Both the position numbers and the translations under genes were made by a program. A DNA stretch of 29,438 bases, taken from an uncultured Alistipes sp. GTDB lineage: Bacteria; Bacteroidota; Bacteroidia; Bacteroidales; Rikenellaceae. Each line of letters begins with the position of its first letter. The first letter of the stretch is position 1. The DNA is taken from positions 1 to 29,438 of the forward strand of contig CALGRZ010000112.1 of assembly GCA_937880705.1 (NCBI GenBank), given 5' to 3'. Below are positions 22,166-29,438 of the stretch, in pieces. Below the pieces are notes generated by a model. It saw only the letters and a list, made by a program, of their open reading frames with translations. It was not told the DNA's origin and did no database searches.

Positions 22166-25100
22166 TTAGAATGTAAGGTTGACACCTACACTGAATGTGC
22201 GTGACTGGGGATATACACCACGGTCAATACCAGCCTCTGTACCGAAACCGTTACCACCGTTAACCTCGGGGTCGCAACCAGTGTACTTTGTGAGAGTGAA
22301 GAGGTTCTCTGCCATCACGAAGATACGAAGACGTGAGATAGCAGCCTTCTTGGTGAGGTGCTGGGGCAGAGTGTAGCCGATCTGCATGTTGCGGCAACGC
22401 AGGAATGAACCATCCTCCAACCAGAGGTCAGATACGCGGTAGTTCTCGTTGGGCGAGTCGAACACGAAGCGAGGATACTTGTTGGTAGTGCCTTCGCCGG
22501 TCCAACGATTAAGGATTGACTTGTTGAGGTTTACATAGTAGAGGTCGGTACGACGAGATACGTTGAATACCTCGCAACCGAGCTGACCCTGCAACAACAT
22601 GTTGAAGTCGAGACCCTTCCACTCGAAACCGAGATTCATACCAAATGTCCAGTCGGGCATACCCTTACCAATCATGGTACGGTCGGCATCGTCGATGTCA
22701 CCATCGCCGTCGAGGTCCTTGAAGCGTACATCACCGGGAGCGGCCTTGGGCTGCAACAGAGCACCCTCGGCGTTGGTGTGAGCGTTAACCTCGTCCATAT
22801 TCTGGAAGATACCGTCAGTTACATAACCATAGAAGTAGGGGAAGGGCAGACCGATTGAGCCGCGAGTAAGCTGGCCAATCTTGTGGTTTGAGCCATAGAG
22901 GTGAGTAGAGTCATCACCCAGATAGGTGAGCTTGTTCTTGTTGTAGGTGGCGTTAACCGATACATGGTAGTTGAACTCGCCTGCAGAGTCTCTCCAGCCA
23001 AGCTCGAACTCGATACCGCGGTTGACCATGTCGCCGAGGTTACCCGTAGGAGCCGAGTCACCGGCGTAGCCGGGAACGGGCATCGACAGCAGCATACCTG
23101 CGGTCTTCTTGTTGTACCAGTCAAATGTGAATGTGAGGCGGTTGTTGAAGAAGCCTGCATCCAAACCGATATCGGTCTGACGTGACTCCTCCCATCGTGC
23201 GTCGGGGTTAGCCAAGCCCGAGGGCTTCGAACCGAGGTTGATAACCTCCGAGCCGTTGCCACCAGAGCCAAATACATAGTTGTTGCCAGAGTTCATGTAT
23301 ACGGCGTATACGAAGTTACCGATAGCGTCGTTACCGTTGATACCCCACGATGCGCGGAGCTTCAATGTTGACAACCAGTCGGCGTTGTCCATGAAGGCCT
23401 CATTCTTGATGTTCCAACCGAGTGATACAGAGGGGAAGTTACCCCACTTGTTGTTATCACCAAAGCGGCTCGAACCATCACGACGGAAGGTCACCTCGGC
23501 CATATAACGCTCATCGTAGTTGTACGATGCACGACCGAAGTACGATGCCAAGCGGTAGGGGATAGAGTTCCAAGAGCCCCAGCCGTTGCGGTGGCCGTCT
23601 GACTGCTGACCGAGAGTGTTGTTTACCGTGATCTTGTAGGGATCATAGGGATACATGATACCCATTGCGCGAGCACCAACATTCTGCGATGTAGACGAGA
23701 TAGCCGACTGACCCAGGATAACGGCAATAGAGTGCTTGCCGAAGGTCTTCTCGTACGAGAGGACGTTCTCAATCTGATACTGCAAGCCGCGGTTCATCTC
23801 CTGTGATACTGACTCACCGTAGTTAACCTTCTCGGTTACAGTCTCGTTGCCATCCTTATCGTAGGTAGTCTCGGCAGATACGGTGTTGTAGCTGTAACGC
23901 TTCGAAGAGAGGAAATACTGCTTCGAGTAGCCGTGGTTGCCCCAGAATGCGAGGTCAACGCCTACCGATGAACGGAACTTCAGACCGTCGTAGATCGAGA
24001 GCTCACCAACGAAGTTGGCGATGAACTTATCGGTCTCATACTTTGTGCCGGGCAGTGAGAGGAATGCCAGAGGGTTGCTCTGCTCGTTGTAGATGTTACC
24101 ATCAACAACGGTGTAGGGACGACCATCCTTGTCGCGTACGATGTGCTGGTAGCCATCGGGGTACAAAGTCTTGTACTCCTCCTCCTCCTCGGGTGTAGCA
24201 TAGATGTTCAACAGCGGAGAGATGCTCATTGCAGAGCCCAGGGGTGAACCATACTCCGAGTTGGCGTCGATACCTGTTGATAATATACGCGCGTAAGAGG
24301 CAGAGGTCTGCACGGTCAGCTTGTTGAGCCAGTCGCGCTTCTTTGAGCTGTCGAATACGGTCACGCCAATGTTTGCGCGAACGGTAAGACGCTCGTAGTT
24401 CGAACGGTCGAAGTTACCACCTACCGTACCCTCGCGAGTGAGGTAGCCGGCCGACAAAGCGTAGTTCACGGTCTCCGATCCACCAGAGATCGAGAGGTCA
24501 TGCTTCATAACGGGGGCATTTGAGTTGATAACGGCACCTACCCAGTCGGTACCCTCACCAAACTCATAGGGGTTGTCATACTTGGGGGCCTGACCTGCGT
24601 TGATGTAGCCCTCGTTCATGATTGTAGCATACTCCGTAGCGTTGAGCACGTTGGGCTTGCGCCAGGGGTTCTGCCAGCCATACGAGAAGTCGTAGTTTAC
24701 GGTAGCCTGACCCTTCTTACCCTTCTTGGTGGTAACAAGGATAACGCCGTTAGCTGCACGCGCACCGTAGACGGCACCCGAAGCGGCATCCTTCAACACC
24801 TCGATACGCTCGATGTCGTTGGGGTTCAGGTAGTCAATACCACCCGAGATAGCCATACCGTCAACGATGTACAGAGGCTCTGAATTGTTGATTGAGCCGA
24901 CACCGCGGATACGCACCTGTGCACCTGCATCGGGAGCACCCGAGGGGGCAGTAACGGTAACACCGGTAGTCATACCCTGGAGGACATGCTCGATGCGGTT
25001 GTTCGACTGTGCCTTGAGGTCATCAGCCGTAATTGATGAGATGGCGGCGGTCACGACGCTCTTCTTTTGCGTACCGTAACCCACAACGACGATCTCATCG

Positions 25101-25408
25101 ATGTCTTGTGTATCCTCCTCGAGGACAATCTCATAGAGAGTTCTTCCCCCCCCCACGACTACGGTCTGGGGCAGGTAACCAATGTACGATACCACCAGCG
25201 ACTGACCATCCGTAGCGTTGATGGTAAAGCTACCGTCTGTGGCTGTAGTAGTGCCGACGGTTGTACCCTCGACAACGACTGCTGCACCGATAATCGGGTT
25301 GCCTGCCGTGTCATTAACGGTACCCTTCACTTGTTGGGCAAATGCCTGCGCACTGCCTAAGCACATGATCGCAAGGATCAATGCGAGCTTGTAAGTCAAG
25401 TTTTTCAT
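22166..25408 (-). CDS. susC: SusC/RagA-family TonB-dependent transporter
   Basis: This 1080-residue outer-membrane transporter imports oligosaccharides with TonB energy. It has a signal peptide (cleavage after AFAQ, near residue 25), a carboxypeptidase-D-like domain (27-97), and a TonB-box region DEIVVVGYGTQKK at 104-116. A plug follows with RIRGVGSINNSEPLYIVDG in the 170s-180s and IERIEVLKDAASGAVYGARA shortly after, then a 22-strand-type barrel ending in VGVNLTF with terminal Phe. It is the first gene of the glucan operon and is paired with susD. Its codons 85-88 contain an uninterrupted run of nine G (see the repeat at 25146-25154). Substrate is inferred from the downstream GH16 and GH3 genes. 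Confidence 0.97.
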   Translation of the reverse strand: MKNLTYKLALILAIMCLGSAQAFAQQVKGTVNDTAGNPIIGAAVVVEGTTVGTTTATDGSFTINATDGQSLVVSYIGYLPQTVVVGGGRTLYEIVLEEDTQDIDEIVVVGYGTQKKSVVTAAISSITADDLKAQSNNRIEHVLQGMTTGVTVTAPSGAPDAGAQVRIRGVGSINNSEPLYIVDGMAISGGIDYLNPNDIERIEVLKDAASGAVYGARAANGVILVTTKKGKKGQATVNYDFSYGWQNPWRKPNVLNATEYATIMNEGYINAGQAPKYDNPYEFGEGTDWVGAVINSNAPVMKHDLSISGGSETVNYALSAGYLTREGTVGGNFDRSNYERLTVRANIGVTVFDSSKKRDWLNKLTVQTSASYARILSTGIDANSEYGSPLGSAMSISPLLNIYATPEEEEEYKTLYPDGYQHIVRDKDGRPYTVVDGNIYNEQSNPLAFLSLPGTKYETDKFIANFVGELSIYDGLKFRSSVGVDLAFWGNHGYSKQYFLSSKRYSYNTVSAETTYDKDGNETVTEKVNYGESVSQEMNRGLQYQIENVLSYEKTFGKHSIAVILGQSAISSTSQNVGARAMGIMYPYDPYKITVNNTLGQQSDGHRNGWGSWNSIPYRLASYFGRASYNYDERYMAEVTFRRDGSSRFGDNNKWGNFPSVSLGWNIKNEAFMDNADWLSTLKLRASWGINGNDAIGNFVYAVYMNSGNNYVFGSGGNGSEVINLGSKPSGLANPDARWEESRQTDIGLDAGFFNNRLTFTFDWYNKKTAGMLLSMPVPGYAGDSAPTGNLGDMVNRGIEFELGWRDSAGEFNYHVSVNATYNKNKLTYLGDDSTHLYGSNHKIGQLTRGSIGLPFPYFYGYVTDGIFQNMDEVNAHTNAEGALLQPKAAPGDVRFKDLDGDGDIDDADRTMIGKGMPDWTFGMNLGFEWKGLDFNMLLQGQLGCEVFNVSRRTDLYYVNLNKSILNRWTGEGTTNKYPRFVFDSPNENYRVSDLWLEDGSFLRCRNMQIGYTLPQHLTKKAAISRLRIFVMAENLFTLTKYTGCDPEVNGGNGFGTEAGIDRGVYPQSRTFSVGVNLTF
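25146..25154 (-). repeat. G9 homopolymer inside susC
   Basis: Nine consecutive G on the coding strand cover Val85-Gly88 of SusC, between the carboxypeptidase-like domain and the TonB box. Slippage by one base would truncate the transporter early. The frame is intact here. Confidence 0.9.
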
Positions 25409-25945
25409 AGGCTTTTGTTATTAGTTAGTAAAAATTTGTGTGTGTCTTCTCCGTTTGCTTTGCAACAAAGAGGTTGTTGCGGTCGGGTAATTTATCTCTT
25501 TTTGGGGCTTTATGCCCCCACTTTTACCCCTACATCATATCTATAATTTCATTATAAAGGTATGAAATATTTTTCTGAACGACAAACTTTATATGCATAA
25601 ATTTTTAAGTAAAAAAATTAAAATATAAATACGCCTATTTTGTAAAGTGCCTATAATCAGTATAATAGATCTTTTCGGGCTCTCGGATAAAGTGGTTGCG
25701 ATGTTGACCGTTATTTTTATAACACTCGATGGTAGGCTTGGCAATAAAACTAAAAGCGTAAAAAAGTGGACTTTGTGACCTGCTTGCGGATAACTAAATA
25801 ACGTAAAATCAGCGATATAGCCTAAATGTATAAATGTCTAAAATGTGGAAAAAAGCAAGCTGTTCTGTGATTTTGACGGGTCGTTTTAGCGAAAATAATC
25901 ACCTTGCAGCGGCCACCTGCACGGGGTAGATGGAGGTATAAAGCG
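25409..25945. other. Long regulatory intergenic region between two sugar operons
   Basis: This gap has no credible gene. On the minus strand it holds the susC promoter (25555-25586) and a leader of about 140 bases with two small hairpins: GCAACAA at 25462-25468 with TTGTTGC at 25474-25480, and GGGGC at 25504-25508 with GCCCC at 25514-25518. Upstream of the promoter there are two GCCTAT copies 16 bases apart (25633, 25649) and three closely spaced AAATGT copies (25824-25846). I see no protein or RNA gene in 25590-25945. The region probably carries the operator for the operon regulator, which is not in the window. Confidence 0.5.
25555..25586 (-). promoter_or_regulatory. Promoter of the susC-susD operon
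   Basis: On the minus strand TTTG (25586-25583) and TACCTTTA (25562-25555) are separated by 20 bases. This fits the Bacteroidetes promoter with one mismatch in the -7 box (final A for G). The predicted start lies near 25548, about 140 bases before the susC ATG. Confidence 0.6.
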
Positions 25946-25977
25946 AGGAGGCGGAATATAACCATATCCCGCCTCCT
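25946..25977 (-). terminator. Hairpin terminator after the mannan-disaccharide operon
   Basis: A 9-bp perfect GC-rich stem (25946-25954 with 25969-25977) continues inward as five more pairs (25955-25959 with 25964-25968, one G-U) closing a 4-base loop. It begins 19 bases after the epimerase stop codon. The U-tract on the minus strand is weak (CGCTTTAT), so it may also act in the opposite direction, where AAAAATAG follows. Confidence 0.7.
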
Positions 25978-25995
25978 AAAAATAGTGTTGTTGTG

Positions 25996-27213
25996 TTACA
26001 TTGTCTGCAGTAGTTCGATGCACATTCGTGAGTTGTGGTATGGGCACTTCCAGAAGCCCGCCTTGTCCTCGTTGAGGTTGATTGTGCCATCTGCCTTGCG
26101 GCTCCACCACCACTCGCCATTCTCGTGGTCGATAATCTGCTTATCGATATACTCCCAGGCGCGTATAGCCTTCCCGAGTGCCGCCTCGTCGCCATACAGA
26201 TGCCACATGTAGAAGTATCCCACCACGCTCTCGGCCTGTACCCACCAGTGTCGGTCGAGGTCGTTGTGTCCGCTCTCGGGATCATACTCATAGGCCATCG
26301 AGCCGTCGCTCTGCAGACCCTCGTCAGCAGCCTTTGCTATGCGGCGTGCCAGCGCACCAAAGTGCTCTATGAGAGCCTTGTCGCCCACGACCGTGGCCGC
26401 CTCGATGATAAGCCATGCCGCCTCGATGTCGTGGCCATAGGATACCATGTGGCTCTGTGGCTGCCACTCGTCGTCGAAGAATAGGCGAAGGTGTCCCGTG
26501 TCGGGGTCTACGATATGCTTCTCGAAGGTGTCCAGCAGGCCGCAGACGCTCTCCACCAGCTCATCGGAGTGCCATACGCGCAGCAGGTTGGCGTAGGGCT
26601 CGATGATGTGGAGGTGTGTGTTCATCGACTTGCGGTCGTTGCGATCCTTTGTAGAGAGGCGCATATCCTCGATCTCGCCCCATGAGCGTGTTGTGGCCTC
26701 GATATATCCGCCGTGGCGACGGTCGTGGCTATGCTCCTCGATCGCATCGTAGAGCTTGATGGCGTAGTGCAGTGCCTCCTCATCGCCCGTTGCGCGCACA
26801 TACTCCGAGAGGCCGTAGATGGCAAAGCCGAGGGCATAGAACTGCTTCTTTGTATCCAGAGGCTCGCCCGTTGCGCTTACCGACCAGTATACACCGCCAT
26901 ACTCCTCGTCATAGAGCTTGTCGAGCAGAAATCGCTTGGCGTGGGTGGCTGCTGCGAGGTACTCGGGGTCCTGCGTGAGGCGGTAGGCCGCGGACATTGT
27001 CCACAATATGCGGCCGGTGAGAATTGCGCCCTTGGGGGCATCGCGCTCGATGGTTCCGTCCGAGAGCATGCGGCCATAGAAGCCTCCGTGCTCATGGTCA
27101 ACCATCCTATCGAGCCAAAAACGGAGGATGTTGTCCTGAAGTGTGGACAACATCCTGCCGAGTAGTCTATCTGCGTTGTTATTCATCAATGTGTCGTTTA
27201 GTGTTAAGCTCAT
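25996..27213 (-). CDS. Cellobiose 2-epimerase (AGE family)
   Basis: This 405-residue cytoplasmic enzyme of the N-acylglucosamine 2-epimerase superfamily converts the reducing-end sugar of beta-1,4-disaccharides between glucose and mannose. In this operon the likely reaction is mannobiose to mannosyl-glucose. The (alpha/alpha)6-barrel motifs are present: FWLDRMVDHEHGGFYG (32-47), MNTHLHIIEPYANLLR (197-212), YGHDIEAAWL with His261, RHWWVQAE (321-328), and FWKCPYHNSRMC with His393. The two His match the paired catalytic His of known cellobiose 2-epimerases. The start at 27213 has a GGAG seven bases upstream and overlaps the transporter gene by 35 bases. An ATG at 27186 would overlap by only 8 and is a good alternative. 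A plain N-acylglucosamine 2-epimerase is less likely given the neighbours. Confidence 0.9.
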   Translation of the reverse strand: MSLTLNDTLMNNNADRLLGRMLSTLQDNILRFWLDRMVDHEHGGFYGRMLSDGTIERDAPKGAILTGRILWTMSAAYRLTQDPEYLAAATHAKRFLLDKLYDEEYGGVYWSVSATGEPLDTKKQFYALGFAIYGLSEYVRATGDEEALHYAIKLYDAIEEHSHDRRHGGYIEATTRSWGEIEDMRLSTKDRNDRKSMNTHLHIIEPYANLLRVWHSDELVESVCGLLDTFEKHIVDPDTGHLRLFFDDEWQPQSHMVSYGHDIEAAWLIIEAATVVGDKALIEHFGALARRIAKAADEGLQSDGSMAYEYDPESGHNDLDRHWWVQAESVVGYFYMWHLYGDEAALGKAIRAWEYIDKQIIDHENGEWWWSRKADGTINLNEDKAGFWKCPYHNSRMCIELLQTM

Positions 27214-28768
27214 GCTGTATCTCCGTAACGCGCTTCTCGTTCAGAGGGTAGAGCATCATGATAAGTGCGCCGAGTAGAGCGGTGAGCGCAGGTATCCAGC
27301 TGATGAGCGACTTAAGGCCGTCGATAGCCTTGTCGCTCTGTGTTGTGGTGATGCTCTCTCGGATGGTGCCGTCGGCCTCGCGTACGAAGTTGATGTTGAT
27401 CTGTGCACCGCTGTCGTGCTCGACGGTGTAGAGGCACTCCGGAGCATCGCTTATTGCGAACTCGGTACGCATACCCTCGATATCATTGGCTACGAAACGC
27501 TTGGCATCTTCGGGTACTACATAGCTGAACGACATCAGCAACCAGCCGATGACCAGCGAGCCAAAGGCGGCACCGAACTTCTGCGCCATCGACGATGACG
27601 AGAAGATGAGGCCTACCGAGCTGTTGCCGTTCTTGTACTCCGAGTAGTCGGCCACGTCGGCAAACATAGACCATACCAGGGGCAGGGTGACACCGGCCGC
27701 TACGGAGATCACCACCTGCAGGAGCAGTATGAGCCAGTAGCTCATGGCACCTGTCGAGGGCAGCAGGTAGAAGAGTGCGGTGAAGAGTGCCACGACGAGT
27801 ATCGACCAGATGTATGCCCACTTCTTGCCGACCCTCTTGGCGAAGGGCACCGCGAGGGCTACACCCACCATGTTGGCAACCTCGCCCACGGTGAGGAAGA
27901 TGGTGCAGGTGAGGAAGATGTTGAGGCCGAAGAGCGAGCCCATAAGGCTGTCATCACCTATGTAGTCGGCAAAGTAGTATGCGGCTACGCCACCACGGAT
28001 AGAGTTAAACATCACCACGGCGAGCGATACGCCGAGAAGTATCCACCATGGGGCATTGCGCACCAGCTGCTTGAGGTCACGGCCGATAGACGAGCTCTCT
28101 GACTTGCTTGTCTCGGGCTTGACACGCTCGCGCGTGAGCAGGAACGAGAGCAGGAAGAAGAGGGCACATATCGTACCGATGACAATCATCGTCGTCTGCC
28201 ATGCTGCGGGGTTGGCCGAGAGCTGTATGTTACCATCGCTGGTGAGTTGGCTGCCGCGGCTGAAGAGGTTGCACAGCGGGCCGAAGATCATCAGCGACAC
28301 GAAGCTACCGGCGTAGGCAAAGAACATACGGTAGGATGAGAATACGTTGCGCTCCTTCGAGTCGGCCGACATCACGCCCAACATTGCGCCATAGGGCACA
28401 TTGATAGCCGTGTAGACGGTCATCATCATGACGTAGGTGCAGTAGGCCCAGATGAGCTTGCCGGCATAGCCGAAGGTGGGTGTGGTGAAGGTCAGCACAC
28501 CGCAGATGGCAAAGGGCACGGCGATCCACAGAAGATAGGGTCGATACTTACCCCAGCGTGTCGAGGTGCGATCGGCGATGACACCCATCATGGGGTCGCT
28601 GATGGCATCCCAGAGCTTGGTGATGAGTATGAGCAACGTGGCGTCCTCCAACGTCAGGCCGAAGACCTGCGTGTAGAAGAACATGATGTAGTACATGAAT
28701 ATCTTCCAGAACATCGACGACGAGAAGTCACCGAAGCCGTAGCCTATTTTCTCGCTTAACTTTGCCAT
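27179..28768 (-). CDS. GPH-family sugar:cation symporter (MFS)
   Basis: This 529-residue inner-membrane transporter has about twelve hydrophobic helices. It starts MAKLSEKIGYGFGDFSSSMFW, typical of the glycoside-pentoside-hexuronide:cation symporter family, and carries the family's DPMMGVIADRTSTRWGKYRPY loop between helices 2 and 3 (near residues 57-77). Between the last two helices, residues about 417-483 form an unusually long hydrophilic insert. It lies six bases after the GH130 gene and overlaps the epimerase start, so the three genes are one operon. The probable cargo is beta-1,4-mannobiose or short manno-/glucomanno-oligosaccharides, as inferred from the pathway and not from the sequence itself. 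Confidence 0.92.
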   Translation of the reverse strand: MAKLSEKIGYGFGDFSSSMFWKIFMYYIMFFYTQVFGLTLEDATLLILITKLWDAISDPMMGVIADRTSTRWGKYRPYLLWIAVPFAICGVLTFTTPTFGYAGKLIWAYCTYVMMMTVYTAINVPYGAMLGVMSADSKERNVFSSYRMFFAYAGSFVSLMIFGPLCNLFSRGSQLTSDGNIQLSANPAAWQTTMIVIGTICALFFLLSFLLTRERVKPETSKSESSSIGRDLKQLVRNAPWWILLGVSLAVVMFNSIRGGVAAYYFADYIGDDSLMGSLFGLNIFLTCTIFLTVGEVANMVGVALAVPFAKRVGKKWAYIWSILVVALFTALFYLLPSTGAMSYWLILLLQVVISVAAGVTLPLVWSMFADVADYSEYKNGNSSVGLIFSSSSMAQKFGAAFGSLVIGWLLMSFSYVVPEDAKRFVANDIEGMRTEFAISDAPECLYTVEHDSGAQININFVREADGTIRESITTTQSDKAIDGLKSLISWIPALTALLGALIMMLYPLNEKRVTEIQHELNTKRHIDE

Positions 28769-28774
28769 AGTGCT

Positions 28775-29438
28775 CTATTTTAAGCTATTATTCTTATCTA
28801 TAAGCGCGCAGATGCTCTTTACCGACTCACCCGTGCACAGACCATCCTGCGGGGTGTTCATGCAGTAGTCCACCAGACGGTCTACGGTCGACTCGGCGAC
28901 GTGCATGCGCTTGTCTGCCGAGGCGTAGTAGATCAGCACGCGGCCATCCTCATCCTTCACCCAGCCATTCGAGAAGAGCACATTGCCCACATCACCGATG
29001 TACTCATCGCCCTCGGGGGCCATGAAGAAGCCTGCGGGTGCGGCAATTACGCGAGTGGGATCCTCCAGCGAGGTCATATACATGTAGAGCACATAGCGGA
29101 GGCCTGATGCGCATCCGCGTACGCCGTGTGCAAGGTGCAGCCAGCCCTTGTCAGTCTTGATAGGATGCGGGCCTTCTCCGTTCTTCACTTCCTTGATTGT
29201 GTGGTAGAATCTCTGGTTGATGATCTTCTCCTCGGTTACGACTGCCTTCTCCATGCTGTCTACAAGCGCCCAGCCGATTCCTCCGCCGCTTCCGGCGTCG
29301 ATGAATCCGTCCTGCGGACGAGTGTAAAGGGCATATTTGCCGTCAACGAACTCCGGATGGAGAACCACGTTGCGCTGCTGTGACTTTGACTCGAGGTCAG
29401 GAAGACGCTCCCAGTTCACGAGGTCCTTGGTACGTGCG
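28775..29438 (-). CDS. GH130 mannosylglucose phosphorylase, 5' end outside the window
   Basis: About 221 C-terminal residues are visible; the frame is open to the window edge, so the true start lies beyond 29438. The visible part begins with a segment like ARTKDLVNWERLPDL, then NVVLHPEFVDGKYALYTRPQ, GEGPHPIKTDKGWLHLAHGVRG and YYASADKRMHVAES. These fit the five-bladed beta-propeller phosphorylases of GH130. The family phosphorolyses beta-mannosides; beside an AGE epimerase and a GPH symporter, the likely reaction is mannosyl-beta-1,4-glucose plus phosphate to mannose-1-phosphate and glucose. The catalytic Asp is expected in the missing part. An alternative is a mannooligosaccharide phosphorylase (GH130_2). 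An in-frame GTG at 29419 is not a credible start because the homologous-looking sequence continues upstream of it. Confidence 0.9.
   Translation of the reverse strand, partial: ARTKDLVNWERLPDLESKSQQRNVVLHPEFVDGKYALYTRPQDGFIDAGSGGGIGWALVDSMEKAVVTEEKIINQRFYHTIKEVKNGEGPHPIKTDKGWLHLAHGVRGCASGLRYVLYMYMTSLEDPTRVIAAPAGFFMAPEGDEYIGDVGNVLFSNGWVKDEDGRVLIYYASADKRMHVAESTVDRLVDYCMNTPQDGLCTGESVKSICALIDKNNSLK

Noticed and set aside
28775..29419. GTG at 29419 as the start of a short complete gene
   Set aside because: The frame stays open to the window edge and the residues before the GTG continue the GH130 pattern, so this is a gene cut by the window.

Overview
The window looks like part of a Bacteroidales chromosome, probably a gut Alistipes-like (Rikenellaceae) organism. 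Four things point that way: GC-rich genes separated by AT-rich gaps, promoters of the Bacteroidetes TTTG / TAnnTTTG type instead of sigma70 boxes, a GldH lipoprotein, and SusC/SusD-type polysaccharide utilisation genes. The genus is an inference. I found no tRNA, rRNA, CRISPR array, insertion sequence or phage gene.

Layout. (1) 340-2304 (-): a lone lipoprotein pullulanase with its own terminator. (2) 2490-6449 (+): a tight four-gene operon, ricT-gldH-trmB-rlmD, ending in a bidirectional terminator. (3) 6546-8948 (-): an outer-membrane beta-barrel of unknown role that lacks a TonB plug. (4) 9147-11174 (+): single-chain transketolase with a strong terminator. (5) 11269-13938 (-): a secreted WG-repeat protein preceded by a near-perfect Bacteroidetes promoter and, just upstream of it, an 11-bp direct repeat spaced two helical turns apart. 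(6) 14171-25408 (-): a five-gene polysaccharide utilisation locus, susC-susD-glycan-binding lipoprotein-GH16-GH3, transcribed from a recognisable promoter near 25555-25586 and ended by a large hairpin at 14110-14147. (7) 25996-29438 (-): the end of a mannan-disaccharide operon, with a GH130 mannosylglucose phosphorylase (cut by the window edge), a GPH-family sugar:cation symporter and a cellobiose 2-epimerase.

How the genes work together. In the GH16/GH3 locus, the surface SusD, the multidomain binding lipoprotein and the GH16 endo-beta-glucanase would capture and cut a beta-1,3- or mixed-linkage glucan. SusC would import the oligosaccharides and GH3 would trim them to glucose. In the mannan operon the symporter would bring beta-1,4-mannobiose into the cytoplasm, the epimerase would convert it to mannosyl-glucose, and the GH130 enzyme would phosphorolyse that to mannose-1-phosphate and glucose. 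This is the pathway described for Bacteroides fragilis. The endo-mannanase and the regulators of both systems are not in the window.

The points most worth a second look are the modular glycan-binding lipoprotein with an internal duplication and a CBM4-like C-terminus, the BACON/EF-hand/leucine-rich front end on the GH16 enzyme, the 13-bp hairpin between these two genes, the G9 tract inside susC, and the paired direct repeats in front of the WG-repeat gene.
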